In this document: positions 45,601 to 57,150 of the stretch, one piece after another | Position numbering within the stretch: position 1 is the first letter of the stretch | Layout: every line of letters starts with the position of its first letter | NCBI RefSeq assembly: GCF_010389155.1 | Contig: NC_057766.1 | Span: 43,162,463-43,226,462 of the forward strand | DNA: 64,000 nucleotides | DNA from: Erigeron canadensis | Taxonomy: Eukaryota; Streptophyta; Magnoliopsida; Asterales; Asteraceae | Direction of reading: 5' to 3' | Notes under the pieces: model-generated | What the model was told of the DNA's origin: nothing | The model's database searches: none | What the model saw: the letters and a program-made list of their open reading frames with translations, nothing else | Position numbers and translations under genes: made by a program

Positions 45601-47238
45601 ATATTAAATGGGTAGTGATAATTTTACAATAATTTTTAACCATTTATAACAAACATGCATATTTTATTGTATAATGTATAACTATATAAAACATGTATTC
45701 ATGTCGATAGCTAAAAGTTGTTGTAAAGTTATAAATCCCCAAAAGAATAATATTCTGCAAAATTTCCATCTATCTATAACTCTATAAGTGGGTTTGGTTC
45801 GATTTAAGTCAATGTCATCTCCGAAATGCCGAACCAGTTATAGAATATTTTTTTTTTCCTAATGGGCCGAGGGTAGTGGATTGGGCTATAGTTTGTTATT
45901 TGTGATTGTAAATTTGTAAGTGCTTATCTCAAAATGGCCCAAGTAACGTTCTCGGCATCCCAAATTAATACCATACTTAAAGGACTTGGGAAAAGTGTCC
46001 ACAAATTGAGGTTGGATTTTGATAAACTTGGAGGGACATTTATTGTGGCTGACTGGCAGATCTAGGAAGAAACTTGATGCCATGGATAATAATGCTGAGG
46101 GTTTTGCTTTAGTTTGGTAAAATAGGATCCCAAAAAAGGTGAATATTGAGAACTGGCAGATCGGACAAAAAAATGTGAGGTGTTTGGGTGGGTGGGTTTG
46201 TGTGTGGGGTGGGGGGGAGTGTTATAGTGCTTGTGGAAGAAACAAAGTGGTACACGAATATGCTTCTTTCTCTTCAAATTTCATATTTGATGAAATTAGA
46301 TCAATCTCTTTCTCATGGATCTCCAACAGGGCAAACTTAGTGGCAAGTGATTGGTTAAGTAATGTAATGTTACTAGTTTGACGTAATTAGAACCAAGTCT
46401 TGTACAGTAATTTACTATCTTATTGGCATGTAAAATGATAATTTCGTCTATGACGTTTAAAAAAATAGGCCCATGATAGTTCAGCCGAATAAGTACATAA
46501 CTGGCGGTATCAGTGTGTAATCAAAAAGTTATGGATTCAGATATGCCATTTACGTACTTTATGCATTGTATTGACAAAGTAAATTAGCAGTAACTTTGGA
46601 ATTAAAACAGTTCTCACTTCTTGAAAAGAGAGAGGAATACGTGTTGGAACCATGAATATTGAAGCAAAGGAAGCTCAGAATCCCAATTACTGACTTTTGA
46701 AAAAAGATTGAATGCTGCACAGAGTGTTTGACTTCACCCCCCTGCCATTATTGCAAGAAGCTACCAACTACTTTTATTAACAATCAAAAGATCAATTTTA
46801 ATGCAATGCTATCGATCTTAGCCTCCCTTGCCTGCCTGCCCATTTTCATCTTTATCTTCTCGGCTATACTTTCAATAATTCCCTTCCCATACTACTATAG
46901 ACCCATTTTATTACTTGAAAGATTTAAATATATAATTACCCAATTCACAAAGCAAATAAAGTTATTCAAATTATTAAACTATAGATTATGAAATGAGTTT
47001 TACTCATCTGCTTATTTTCATGCCCTATCGTTACGAATATTGTCTGCTTTGCACGTGGACTGCAATATGCAACAAAGCTATCAAATTTGACCTTGAATTA
47101 TTTCGTCGTGTGTGGGAGTTCATATTTTTGCGATAATCGATGACGATTTCTAAATCTTTGCATAAATAAATTTGAAAAATAACTATAGCATTGAATCGAG
47201 ACATCTTCCATACCACTTTGTGCCCATGCATAAATGTC
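45601..47238. other. Intergenic upstream of the KCS gene
   Basis: No gene; short open frames only, without recognisable similarity. Confidence 0.45.
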
Positions 47239-47246
47239 TATATATT
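47239..47246 (+). promoter_or_regulatory. Putative TATA box of the KCS gene
   Basis: TATATATT lies about 80 bp upstream of the ATG at 47320. Confidence 0.45.
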
Positions 47247-47319
47247 TTGACTTGGACTCATCTTCTATCACCACTATTTCTTTCTTTTACGAGTATTTCG
47301 TCTTCTTTCTGACTTATAA

Positions 47320-48783
47320 ATGCATAAGCTTTTCAAGTTCACCCATGACAAATTCCCTCCCTCTTTTCCTAAAATTATGCTCCCAAAGCTTTACACAAAC
47401 GTGAAGACTATGTCTTTAATCCTCTTTTGCTTATTTTCATCTCTTTTTCTCAATCAAACACAAACACACATCTTTTTAGCCATCTTTGGTATACTTTTAT
47501 TTACCATCATAAAAACATACTTTTTCCTATCATCATCCCCGTCAATCTATCTTGTAGACTACTCATGTCTAAAGCCACCAAACTATTGGCGGGTACCCTT
47601 TTCGTCTTTCCTCGAACACTCGCGGATAGTCCACTCTCTCGACCAAGAAAGCGTTGACTTCATGTCTAAAATCTTGGTCTCTTCAGGTCAGAGTCAAACA
47701 ACATACATCCCTCCAGCTCTACACTTTATCCCACCAAGATCAACTCATGAAGAAGCCATCAATGAAGCTCAAATAGTTCTTTTCCCAGTTTTTGAAAACC
47801 TTTTATCCAAAACCAAACTTTCCCCATCAGATATCGACATTATAATCTTCAACTGCAGCGGTTTTTGTCCGTCTCCTTCGATATCGTCCATCATTATCAA
47901 CAAATATTCGCTGCGCGAAGATATAAAGAGTTACAACATAAGTGGCATGGGGTGTAGTGCAAGTGCATTAGCAGTTGACATGGCACAAAACTTATTAAAA
48001 GTTCATAAAAACTCGAATGCAGTTATTCTTAGTACAGAGATTTTATCAAACGGTTGGTATGCAGGTAAAGATAAGTCAATGATGGTCCTAAATTGTCTCT
48101 TTAGATCAGGCAGTGCAGCCATTTTGATCACTAACAAGCCATCTGCGAGACGCTTCTCGAAATATAGATTACTTTACGCTGTTCGAACACAAGCTGCGTT
48201 TAACGATACCGCTTATAATTCGGCTATTCGCGAAGAAGACTGTGAAGGAAATACAGGGGTGACTCTAAAAAAAGATGTGTTACATGCTGCAGGAGAGTTA
48301 CTCAGATCGAATTTTCGAGTTCTGGGTAATTCTATTCTTCCATCAGAAGAAAAAATCCGGTATGGCCTTTCGATAATGAGAAAGAAAGTTTTCGATAAAT
48401 CGACACAAGTTTATGTGCCGAATTTCAGGAAGGTGATACAGCATTACTGCTTACCAACATCTGGGAAATCAGTAATAACTGAAATAGGAAAAAAGATGAA
48501 GTTAAAAGATGAACAAGTGGAAGCTGCATTAATGACATTGCATCGGTTTGGAAATCAGTCATCTTCTTCATTGTGGTATGAGTTGGCTTACATGGAAGCA
48601 AAGGAGAGAGTGAAAACAGGGGAAAGAGTGTTGCAGATGGGAATGGGTAGCGGGCCTAAATGTACCAGCTTGGTGTGGGAGTGTAACAGGCCCATTGTTG
48701 GAGAGGCCCATAAAGGCCCATGGGATGATAGTATTCATAGATATCCTGTTTATAGTCATCCGATCAGAAAGGATAACATATGA
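47320..48783 (+). CDS. 3-ketoacyl-CoA synthase (KCS12/KCS3-like, FAE1 family)
   Basis: Intronless, 487 aa. KCS proteins catalyse the first condensation step of very-long-chain fatty-acid elongation in the ER, using malonyl-CoA. Two hydrophobic segments (about residues 31-45 and 50-70) precede the condensing-enzyme domain. Visible: DYSCLKPP, the active-site Cys212 in GMGCSASALAVDMA, and Asn412 in LHRFGNQSSSSLWYELAYMEAK. The third triad residue, His391 in FAE1 (IHAGG), aligns with Pro379 here (HYCLPTSGKSV). The spacing to the Asn is exactly 33 residues in both. I recall this P-T-S-G pattern from the KCS3/KCS12/KCS19 group, so it may mark a clade and not a mutation. The enzyme may have low activity or a regulatory role. 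The first ATG gives the usual N-terminus; ATGs at 47377 and 47410 are alternatives. Confidence 0.9.
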   Translation: MHKLFKFTHDKFPPSFPKIMLPKLYTNVKTMSLILFCLFSSLFLNQTQTHIFLAIFGILLFTIIKTYFFLSSSPSIYLVDYSCLKPPNYWRVPFSSFLEHSRIVHSLDQESVDFMSKILVSSGQSQTTYIPPALHFIPPRSTHEEAINEAQIVLFPVFENLLSKTKLSPSDIDIIIFNCSGFCPSPSISSIIINKYSLREDIKSYNISGMGCSASALAVDMAQNLLKVHKNSNAVILSTEILSNGWYAGKDKSMMVLNCLFRSGSAAILITNKPSARRFSKYRLLYAVRTQAAFNDTAYNSAIREEDCEGNTGVTLKKDVLHAAGELLRSNFRVLGNSILPSEEKIRYGLSIMRKKVFDKSTQVYVPNFRKVIQHYCLPTSGKSVITEIGKKMKLKDEQVEAALMTLHRFGNQSSSSLWYELAYMEAKERVKTGERVLQMGMGSGPKCTSLVWECNRPIVGEAHKGPWDDSIHRYPVYSHPIRKDNI

Positions 48784-51286
48784 TGCTCCTAAAAAAAGGT
48801 TTATGTTTTCATTTATGTCATTATCTCTTCATTGCACATCATTTTCTCAGCATCACGAATATATTAGTAAAAAGTTTGATTGAACTACACCAAATTGTTT
48901 TCGGTGTTGTATGTATACACTTTACAAACTGTTCAATGTGTGTATCAACTATCAGTTAGTGTATATTCAGTTAAATCTTCATCGGGTAATTAACTGATTT
49001 GCAAAGGATATGTGTCTTACCATAATGAAGGGATGTAAGGGCTTGAAAATTCTAGGTTCATGCATAACTTTCGTACCAAGGTTAGCACGGATGTATGATA
49101 CTAATCCCCGTGGCATCGGTACTATCCAATTAGAATCGGTTCAAAAGCCGGGTGTATGAATACGGTCCCACTTAGTGTTTAATTTATCCAATAATTATTG
49201 TCCTCTATACTATATTTGTGTATACAAAATAAATTTACCATAAGTAACCTTGAATATCTATAAATGACAATGGGCTAGGTAAAAAGGGGCTGAGCAGGTG
49301 GTAAACATCAATACATCATGCATCTTCAATCATGAAAGTGTTCATAGTTGTGTGTTTGTAAGGTCTCCTTATATCTATATGACTATATGGGAGATATAAA
49401 ATAAAAGCATTTGGGAGAATCATGTGATATCTTTGATGCGATTTCATTGAAATGAAAGTTTTAAGTATAAATTGCTCATGACTAACAAGTATAGATACAC
49501 TCATCGCCTCTAAAACTAAATCTCACTTTTATAACACAATGTGGCTTATCTATGTTTATAGCGACATCGGAAGCTTAAGTTTTAATTGCAGCATTGTAAT
49601 TTCACATTTCACGTAAATCTCAATACAATTTAGGATACACATAAACTAACAGAGAAGGAAAATAATAAAAATATATTCAACATAAAAAAACATTAGGTCC
49701 ATATGAACCTGACAAGAAGAAGGTGCACCGAGTGTGCGAGTGGCAGACATAGCCAAGCATCAGTTATCTCCACCAAATACTTTCAAGTTAGCCACTGGTT
49801 TTCTGTGTACATATGAAAAATGTAAGCAAGTAATAAACTTTAATAAGTGGAACACCTAAAATACGACTAAAGTAGGAGTTGTTCAATATATTTTATCTCA
49901 CAAGGCAGCACGAGCTACTAACTACAAACACAATTTGGACTATAAAATTATCACAATAGAAAAGTCGGACAATATACATATAATCCTCATAAGCCAATGT
50001 AAATATGTGTGTTTATGAGCTAATAAAGTAGGGTCTGCATTTAAGCTTGCTTAGTATCTCAAAAGAAGCTACCAACACAAGGAAAAGTAAACATTTGCAA
50101 TGGCCCATAGCCTTATGGAAATGTCATGTCATATTACCATTTTCTTTTTTGACTATTCAAAAAGCAAGTGTAAAATTGGAAACATGGTACTAGTTTGCCA
50201 TTGCTGTAACTTTGAGATGTACTTCCCTTCCAATTTATTACGCTAGAAATGTGCACTTCAAAAAGGTATATCAAGTCATCAGAAGCAATCAACTTCAGTA
50301 GATAATATTTTACTATTATTGAAGTTAATAACAAGATGAATATTGGTCTTCATTATTTCTAATTTTCTATTAGAGATGTACGGCTTTAATACAATTGTAT
50401 AGTTTAAATACAAAAATTTATATTTAGACAAGGACAATGACAAGAGTGAGAAAAATTGTAGGCACTATTCTTTTGGAATGATATAGGTAGTACAAGAAAG
50501 GCACATGGACATAGATTGCTCCATTAAAAGGTAAAGAAACAATACTTTTTGGATATGAAGATGATAAAATTTAGGGAAATAATATTCGTACCACTATCTT
50601 TGATTGGTGAAGTTTTTGGATTCATGTAATTGGTTTATACCCAAATCTTATTGAAAGCAATGTTTCTATCAATGTTACGATTGTTTACATCTCATCTCGC
50701 ACATATCCCGCCTGACAGAAAGGTATTGTTGTAAATATACTCCAAGGTATATAGATATATACGTACAATTGTGTCTGTGTGCAATTTTAACTACAATAAG
50801 TTTTCAACAAAAAGAAGATTAATGTAGCTATGGGAATGGGTGGCTTTAATTGCAGACGGTAATTTCTTGTTGTGGGAGTGTCAGTTACTTGTGGCTTGTG
50901 AGTAGATGCTAGTCCAATATAATGCTCCATACACGCTCAAGGACTACGTAGTATTTCAATAATAACTGCTGTAGCACTTACTCCTCACTACTAACCGTTG
51001 GACATTTAAAAAAGGTAGGTGTCAGTAGTAAGGGTTCTTTCTGTCTTTTTTTATATTTTGCCATGTAATTACTAGATCTCCAATTCAACCTCCTAAAATA
51101 ACTTCTACAAATTTTCCCAGCTAAAAGACCATGTTACATGGTAAGATCAATAAATTATATGCCAAAAGAATTAGTAGAATTATGTACTCGAACATGTATT
51201 AGTCTCTATTTAATAAACTCAATAATTTTTTGAATACGCACAAGTATGTTAAAAGTGTTTTTCTAACATGTGCCCACAAAATATGT
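48784..51286. other. Intergenic downstream of the KCS gene
   Basis: No gene recognised in this 2.5 kb AT-rich stretch. Confidence 0.5.
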
Positions 51287-51592
51287 TTTTAAAAAGGGAT
51301 AAGTATCTTGAAATGTAACAAACTTTGAACGAATGTCTATAGTAGAAAATAACTAAAGTTGTGTGTATTGTATGTAAACAATTCGAAAATAATGTTTATT
51401 GTATGTAAAAAAATGTATTCAACCAATCAAAATCAGACAAGTGACACCTCTATATGGTTGCCACGTATGTTTTCTTACATACAATAAACACTTTTTAAAG
51501 TTTACATACAATACACATAACTTTAGTTATTTCCTATTATAGACATTAGTCCAAAGTTTGTTACATTCCAGGATACTTATCCCTTTTAAAAA
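51287..51592. mobile_element. Mutator-type MITE, 288 bp
   Basis: The element 51296-51583 starts GGGATAAGTATCTTGAAATG and ends CATTCCAGGATACTTATCCC. The 9-mer TTTTAAAAA flanks both sides. The terminal repeats continue through GTAACAAACTTTG, and inner parts (GTTTATTGTATGTAA and its inverse) also pair, so the entire element folds back. The 9-bp duplication points to Mutator-type transposition. Confidence 0.78.
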
Positions 51593-52267
51593 CATTAAAT
51601 GAACTAAAATCTTCTATAAATAAAGATAAACACATCCATTAAGCATTAATGAAACCATCTTATGATTAAGATTTTCGTAGTAGCAAAACCTTGTCAAAAT
51701 TGATACTAAAAACAATTATTTTTTTAATATTTTTTTTTACAAACCATTTTTATAGAATGCACAATCCTTATATTTTTTTTTTGAACATTCAAAATTTGGA
51801 ATGCATAATCTATTGACAAAAAGGTGGGTCACACCTTCCGGTTGTTGTAGGTGAGAACAAAATAATTTGCATGTCATTTGACCATACATTCTCTTAATAA
51901 TAAGTGCATGACAAATACTTGTAAAATTATGGGTAGTATCCGAAAAGCTAGTCATCAGTGCAGTGGTCCAACCCAGTGTAGCTAGCCTATATTGGGTTAG
52001 TTTTTAAACACAGCCAAAGGTTAAGACTTAAGATACTAGATGTGGACTCGTAATTGACTTAAAACAACTCTCTTTTTTTAACAGCGACCTAAAACAACTT
52101 AATGTAATTGACCCTGAAGTACCATCATAGAAGTAAGCCATGAAGTGATCATTGACTTCATATCACCACATCAAGAACAAAACCATCTACAAAAACTAAA
52201 TGATGAACCGCCATTATTATCCAACCCCAACTACCACTTTTATGACCTGCACAAGATGCCAGGCCCA
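51593..52267. other. Subtilase upstream region
   Basis: No gene; distal promoter region of the subtilase gene. Confidence 0.4.
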
Positions 52268-52326
52268 TCTCTCTCTCTCTCTCCTATCTTGAATACTACA
52301 CACATGACACACCGCCTATAATAAAA
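52268..52326 (+). promoter_or_regulatory. CT tract and TATA box of the subtilase gene
   Basis: A (CT)n run at 52268-52283 precedes TATAATAAAA at 52317-52326, about 85 bp before the ATG at 52409. CT-rich elements near the start are common in plant core promoters. Confidence 0.55.
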
Positions 52327-52408
52327 ACACACCATCTGCCTTTCCTACTTCACTCATCCTCTTCTTTTTTTTCTGACTCCCAAGCAATTTTTTAAACTTT
52401 TCAAGAAA

Positions 52409-54757
52409 ATGGTTGGTGGTGGTAATGGGATTCCACTCAAATGGTGGCTAATATGCCTGTATCTATCAGCTGTCATCCTTGCTGTTTCATCCACTAACAA
52501 TGTGGTGGTATCTAAGAAAACTTATATTGTCCATATGGACATTTCGGCTCTTCCTGATGCTTTCACTGACCATGTTGATTGGTACTCGTCACTAGTAAAA
52601 TCAGTAGCAGCGGTGGGAATCAATGAAGAAGAAGAAGAAAACGAACAAAGGCTCGTGTATACGTACCAGTCGGCTTTTCATGGAATGGCTGCACGGCTAA
52701 CAGAAGCAGAAGCAGAAAGGCTAGAGGGGCAGGATGGCGTTGTTGGGGTGCTCCCTGAAGTTAAATACGAACTGCATACCACTCGAAGTCCTCTGTTTCT
52801 AGGACTTGAGCCACAAGATACTACGAGTGTCTGGATGGACAAACTGACCGACCATGACGTCGTTGTTGGTGTACTGGACACCGGTATCTGGCCTGAGAGT
52901 CCTAGCTTCAATGACACCGGGTTTACCACAATGCCAACACGCTGGAAAGGCGCGTGTGAAGTGGGAAAGGGCTTTGAAAAACGCCATTGTAATAAAAAGA
53001 TTGTGGGTGCAAGGGCATTTTACCGTGGGTATGAAGCAGCCACAGGGAGTATTAATGAGGAGAAAGAGTATAAATCTGCTAGGGATCAAGATGGGCATGG
53101 AACGCACACAGCGGCTACGGTGGCGGGTTCGCCGGTGCATGGGGCTAATCTTTTGGGCTATGCTTACGGCACAGCCCGAGGGATGTCCCCTGGGGCGAGG
53201 ATTGCAGCTTATAAAGTGTGTTGGACTGGTGGTTGTTTTAGCTCAGATATTCTTTCCGCAGTTGATAAGGCGGTTGGAGACGGAGTTGATATCTTGTCTA
53301 TTTCATTAGGTGGTGGTGTTTCGTCTTACAATCGTGACAGCTTGTCAATAGCAACATTCGGAGCCATGGAGAAAGGGATTCTTATTTCGTGCTCTGCTGG
53401 AAATGGCGGGCCTGACCCCGTCAGTTTGACTAATGTGTCTCCGTGGATTACTACTGTCGGAGCAAGCACCATGGACCGAGATTTTCCGGGTTCGGTTAAG
53501 CTCGGATCTGGGGTGATGATGAAAGGTGTTTCTCTTTATAAAGGGCGAAGAAATCTTTCATCAAATATGATGTATCCGCTTGTTTACACTGGGAGTAATT
53601 CAAGCAGTCCTGACCCGGGTTCTTTGTGTTTAGAGGGAACATTGGACCCACATGTGGTTGCTGGAAAAATTGTGATATGTGACCGGGGTATTAGCCCTCG
53701 AGTTCAAAAGGGTCAGGTGGTGAAACAAGCAGGCGGTGTAGGCATGATTTTGTCCAACACTGCAGCTAATGGGGAAGAGCTCGTAGCAGACTGCCACCTT
53801 CTTCCTGCAGTAGCTGTAGGGGAAAAAGAGGGGAAAGCAATCAAGCAATATGCTATGAGAGATCCAAAACCAACAGGAAATCTTGCATTTTATGGGACTA
53901 AAGTTGGTATTCGGCCGTCACCAGTGGTGGCAGCTTTTTCGTCAAGAGGACCTAATTTTATCTCGTTGGAGGTTTTAAAACCGGACCTGGTGGCTCCGGG
54001 AGTCAACATACTAGCAGCTTGGACGGGTGACATGGGTCCATCGAGCCTAGAGACCGATCGAAGGAGAGTAGCCTTCAATATACTTTCAGGAACTTCAATG
54101 TCATGTCCTCATGTGAGTGGGGTTGCTGCATTGCTTAAAGCAAGGCATCCTGAATGGAGCCCTGCAGCTGTAAAATCAGCATTGATGACAACCGCGTATA
54201 TCCACGATAATTCATACAAACCACTTCAAGATTCATCCACTGGTGGACCATCCAGCCCCTACGACCACGGTGCAGGTCACATAAACCCATCTAGAGCTGT
54301 TGACCCTGGTTTGATTTATGATATCGGAGCACAGGATTACTTTGACTTCCTATGCACACAAGGTTTGACCACCACTCAGCTCGTGGTTTTTGCCAAGTTT
54401 GCAAACCGGACCTGTCATCATACCCTTTCTGGTCCGAGTGATCTGAACTACCCAGCTCTATCTGCTGTGTTTCCAGAGGACAAAAAAGTTTCTTCATTGA
54501 CCATTCACAGAACAGTCACTAACGTTGGATCTCCATCCTCAAAATACCATGTCGCCGTTTCACAATTCAAAGGCGTGGATGTGAAAGTGGAGCCATTGGT
54601 CCTAAACTTTACCAAAAAATATCAAAAACTGTCTTACAAGGTTACGTTCGTAACAAAGAGTAGGCAAATAGCACCAGAGTCTGGAGCTTTGATATGGAAA
54701 GACGGTATACACAGAGTTAGAAGCCCAATTGTAATAACATGGTTGTCACCACTATAA
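52409..54757 (+). CDS. SBT1.3: Subtilisin-like serine protease SBT1.3-like
   Basis: Intronless, 782 aa, the usual length for plant subtilases. A secreted endopeptidase: hydrophobic signal (WWLICLYLSAVILAVSS), I9 propeptide (~37-125, TYIVHMD...YELHTT), then peptidase S8. The catalytic residues are all visible: Asp157 (VLDTGIWPE), His230 (DGHGTHTA), oxyanion Asn332 (SAGNGGPDP) and Ser563 (GTSMSCPHVSG). A protease-associated insert lies at about 380-470 (VAGKIVICDRG), and a C-terminal fibronectin-like domain ends RSPIVITW. The match to Arabidopsis SBT1.3 is strong over the whole length (FYRGYEAATG, AYKVCWTGGCFSSDILSAVD). Likely acts in the apoplast or cell wall; natural substrates not deducible. 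Confidence 0.95.
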   Translation: MVGGGNGIPLKWWLICLYLSAVILAVSSTNNVVVSKKTYIVHMDISALPDAFTDHVDWYSSLVKSVAAVGINEEEEENEQRLVYTYQSAFHGMAARLTEAEAERLEGQDGVVGVLPEVKYELHTTRSPLFLGLEPQDTTSVWMDKLTDHDVVVGVLDTGIWPESPSFNDTGFTTMPTRWKGACEVGKGFEKRHCNKKIVGARAFYRGYEAATGSINEEKEYKSARDQDGHGTHTAATVAGSPVHGANLLGYAYGTARGMSPGARIAAYKVCWTGGCFSSDILSAVDKAVGDGVDILSISLGGGVSSYNRDSLSIATFGAMEKGILISCSAGNGGPDPVSLTNVSPWITTVGASTMDRDFPGSVKLGSGVMMKGVSLYKGRRNLSSNMMYPLVYTGSNSSSPDPGSLCLEGTLDPHVVAGKIVICDRGISPRVQKGQVVKQAGGVGMILSNTAANGEELVADCHLLPAVAVGEKEGKAIKQYAMRDPKPTGNLAFYGTKVGIRPSPVVAAFSSRGPNFISLEVLKPDLVAPGVNILAAWTGDMGPSSLETDRRRVAFNILSGTSMSCPHVSGVAALLKARHPEWSPAAVKSALMTTAYIHDNSYKPLQDSSTGGPSSPYDHGAGHINPSRAVDPGLIYDIGAQDYFDFLCTQGLTTTQLVVFAKFANRTCHHTLSGPSDLNYPALSAVFPEDKKVSSLTIHRTVTNVGSPSSKYHVAVSQFKGVDVKVEPLVLNFTKKYQKLSYKVTFVTKSRQIAPESGALIWKDGIHRVRSPIVITWLSPL

Positions 54758-55941
54758 ATCCATCGTGTTAGAAAACTAGCTGGTACTACAATAAAATAGC
54801 CTTCTCTGAAAGAGCAGTTTTTAAGTGTTGATTCATTCTTGGATCATGTAATCCTCTTTTTTTTTTAGATTAAACTATTTGGCAATGATATTCTCCTAGA
54901 ATTTTATCTTCACAAGTGCCTTCATCTTATCCCATGTATTTCACAACAAATATCAACAATACTAAACACGACTTAGAAAAGGGTTAACAGCTTAAGTATA
55001 ATTCATTTCGAGCACAAGATGTGGCAGTTGAAGTGTTAAACAAGTCAACAAACAAACAGAGCAGATAGCATTAAGAATCACTGCTTCTTTATACATGATA
55101 TATGATGGTATCACATACATCTAGTCAACAATTTATAATGTATAGCAAAGCAAATGGTAAGATGGGCAAAACAGACATAAGCTACAAATTTCAGCCTACA
55201 GCCTTGAAGAGAAGGGTTCAAGCGACAATTAATGAAAATGAAGACAAAAAGTTTATTAACTAAGTCATATCAGTTTCCATTTATAGAAGTGTTTAATTGT
55301 AGTTGTAAATCAACATATTCTCATGGATGTTGCAGTTGACCGACAATTCTTGCATTCTAATTACCTGTGATGTTACATATAACTACAATATCTTTTAATT
55401 CCTGGACAAAGATTACTTGCAGATATTAGTTTCATATATACCAGTAACATATAAAATATAAATGTCACTTGGCTCACATGGAGATCATATTTTGTAAAAT
55501 CATTGTAGTTCAGATATGATTACTAGCACTTTTGGATCACATGCCCATTGTTCTAAATTAATGAACTACAAAACCTATATGCATATATGCATTCTTATTA
55601 CAGCTATAAAGCTATAATCCTGCTTATTAGGATTAAAAGTTATTAGCTACTACGACAATCAACATGATTATGAAATAACTCAAATAAGTAGTGATGTGAA
55701 CAAGACTCCTGACTTCTGCCACAGTGATCTTTATGAAAGGCAATAATAATAGGACTAATAGGTTAAAATCCATGAAACACCGTTGCCGTATATGAAGGCA
55801 TGATTCAAATGCATACTAACGGTTCCTTAGTCCACACGTCTACTTAAAGCAACAAAATGTCTTCATGTTAGTGGATTCGTAGGCACTAAGGCACAGAGGC
55901 TGTAAAGTAAGGCCAACTTTAAAACAATCACAACTTTTGAA
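54758..55941. other. Intergenic downstream of the subtilase gene
   Basis: 3' untranslated region and AT-rich DNA; no gene recognised. Confidence 0.45.
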
Positions 55942-56301
55942 CTATTTAGAGTTAAGGGCCATAAATGGTTTCTCCAACTCTGAAGTCCAATTTCTTCGTT
56001 TAAGGGCACTTTCCCTAATTTTCGTAAGTCTTAGACTAGTTCTTTTTATGATTCTATTTTGATAGGAGACGTGAAAATTCAGAGCTGCCATTAGATCACG
56101 CAGTTTCTTAATTCTCGGATTTCTGTTCCTTTTTAACAACCTTAACGTGCGTCGTGCGATATTTGGGGGATACCTTCCAAATGTAGAAGCACCCCCAAAT
56201 AAAGGCATTTTGTAAATTAATGCATATAATATATCACTCCCTAATAATGTGTGTAAACACTGAAGGTCCTTGACCGGTGTTCTGTTTTTACCTTTTACCA
56301 A
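55942..56301 (-). CDS. Unrecognised basic open frame, possible exon or gene relic
   Basis: An open stretch of 120 codons on the minus strand, long for such AT-rich DNA and rich in Arg and Lys (RRTLRLLKRNRNPRIKKLRD, RIIKRTSLRLTKIRESALKR). It opens with TTG, not ATG; the first internal ATG is at about residue 32. I do not recognise the family. It may be an exon of an unannotated gene, a decayed gene or transposon, or chance. Confidence 0.25.
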   Translation of the reverse strand: MVKGKNRTPVKDLQCLHTLLGSDILYALIYKMPLFGGASTFGRYPPNIARRTLRLLKRNRNPRIKKLRDLMAALNFHVSYQNRIIKRTSLRLTKIRESALKRRNWTSELEKPFMALNSK

Positions 56302-57150
56302 GTTAACTTATGGTTTGTGTTCCCGGAACATGTAGAGGTCTCTAAACCCAAATGACATTCATTACTATTTTTAACAATCTACTAGTGTTCTTACGGCTCA
56401 AAATTTATCATTAACTCATTACTATTAATGTAATGTAACAAGTCACCCGTTTACTTGGTGGCCAAACAATACTGATTGACTTAAATGTAAGCTGATGAGA
56501 CAGTGGAAAAATAAAGGGAAATGTGTTCATTACTGGGAGAGGCCTAAATAAAAATAACATTATATCTGCTATTATTATCTCATCATAGTGACACTACACT
56601 AGGCTGGTCGTAATAAACACATATATCTAATTGGTTATTTTCTTTAAACGCACGGAATTTCTATCTAAAACACTATATGGGATGATGACATGTTACATTC
56701 ATCAGAAAAAGTCTAGTCAACATGCAGATATATAGCCCACCCTCACAATCTAGCACATAGGTGGTGTTATCAATGAAAACCTAGTAAGGATGCGATATGC
56801 TAAAAGAAATCATACAAGGAGTACCTGATAACCAGTAATTTTTTACTTCAGCAAAATGTTATGCTAAATATCTATTTGAATCAGTTTTGGAAATAGCATC
56901 AGTTGTATGCTGGCCAGATGATGAGATGGTAAGATTGAGAAGTGGTTGCACAGCTACAGATGCTGCTACCGGTCAAGGTTAGACTAAAGGGCAAGCTAGT
57001 TTCTGTAAATGGTCAGGTTGTGCTGCCTAGCACACAGCTTATAGACGATGATTTTATTCAAGTTGAGTTAGACAGATTTACGTGGCAAATCCAACCAACT
57101 TGGTTCAATCCAAGTATGAGCAGAAAGATGTCTGATTGGGAAGGCATCCC

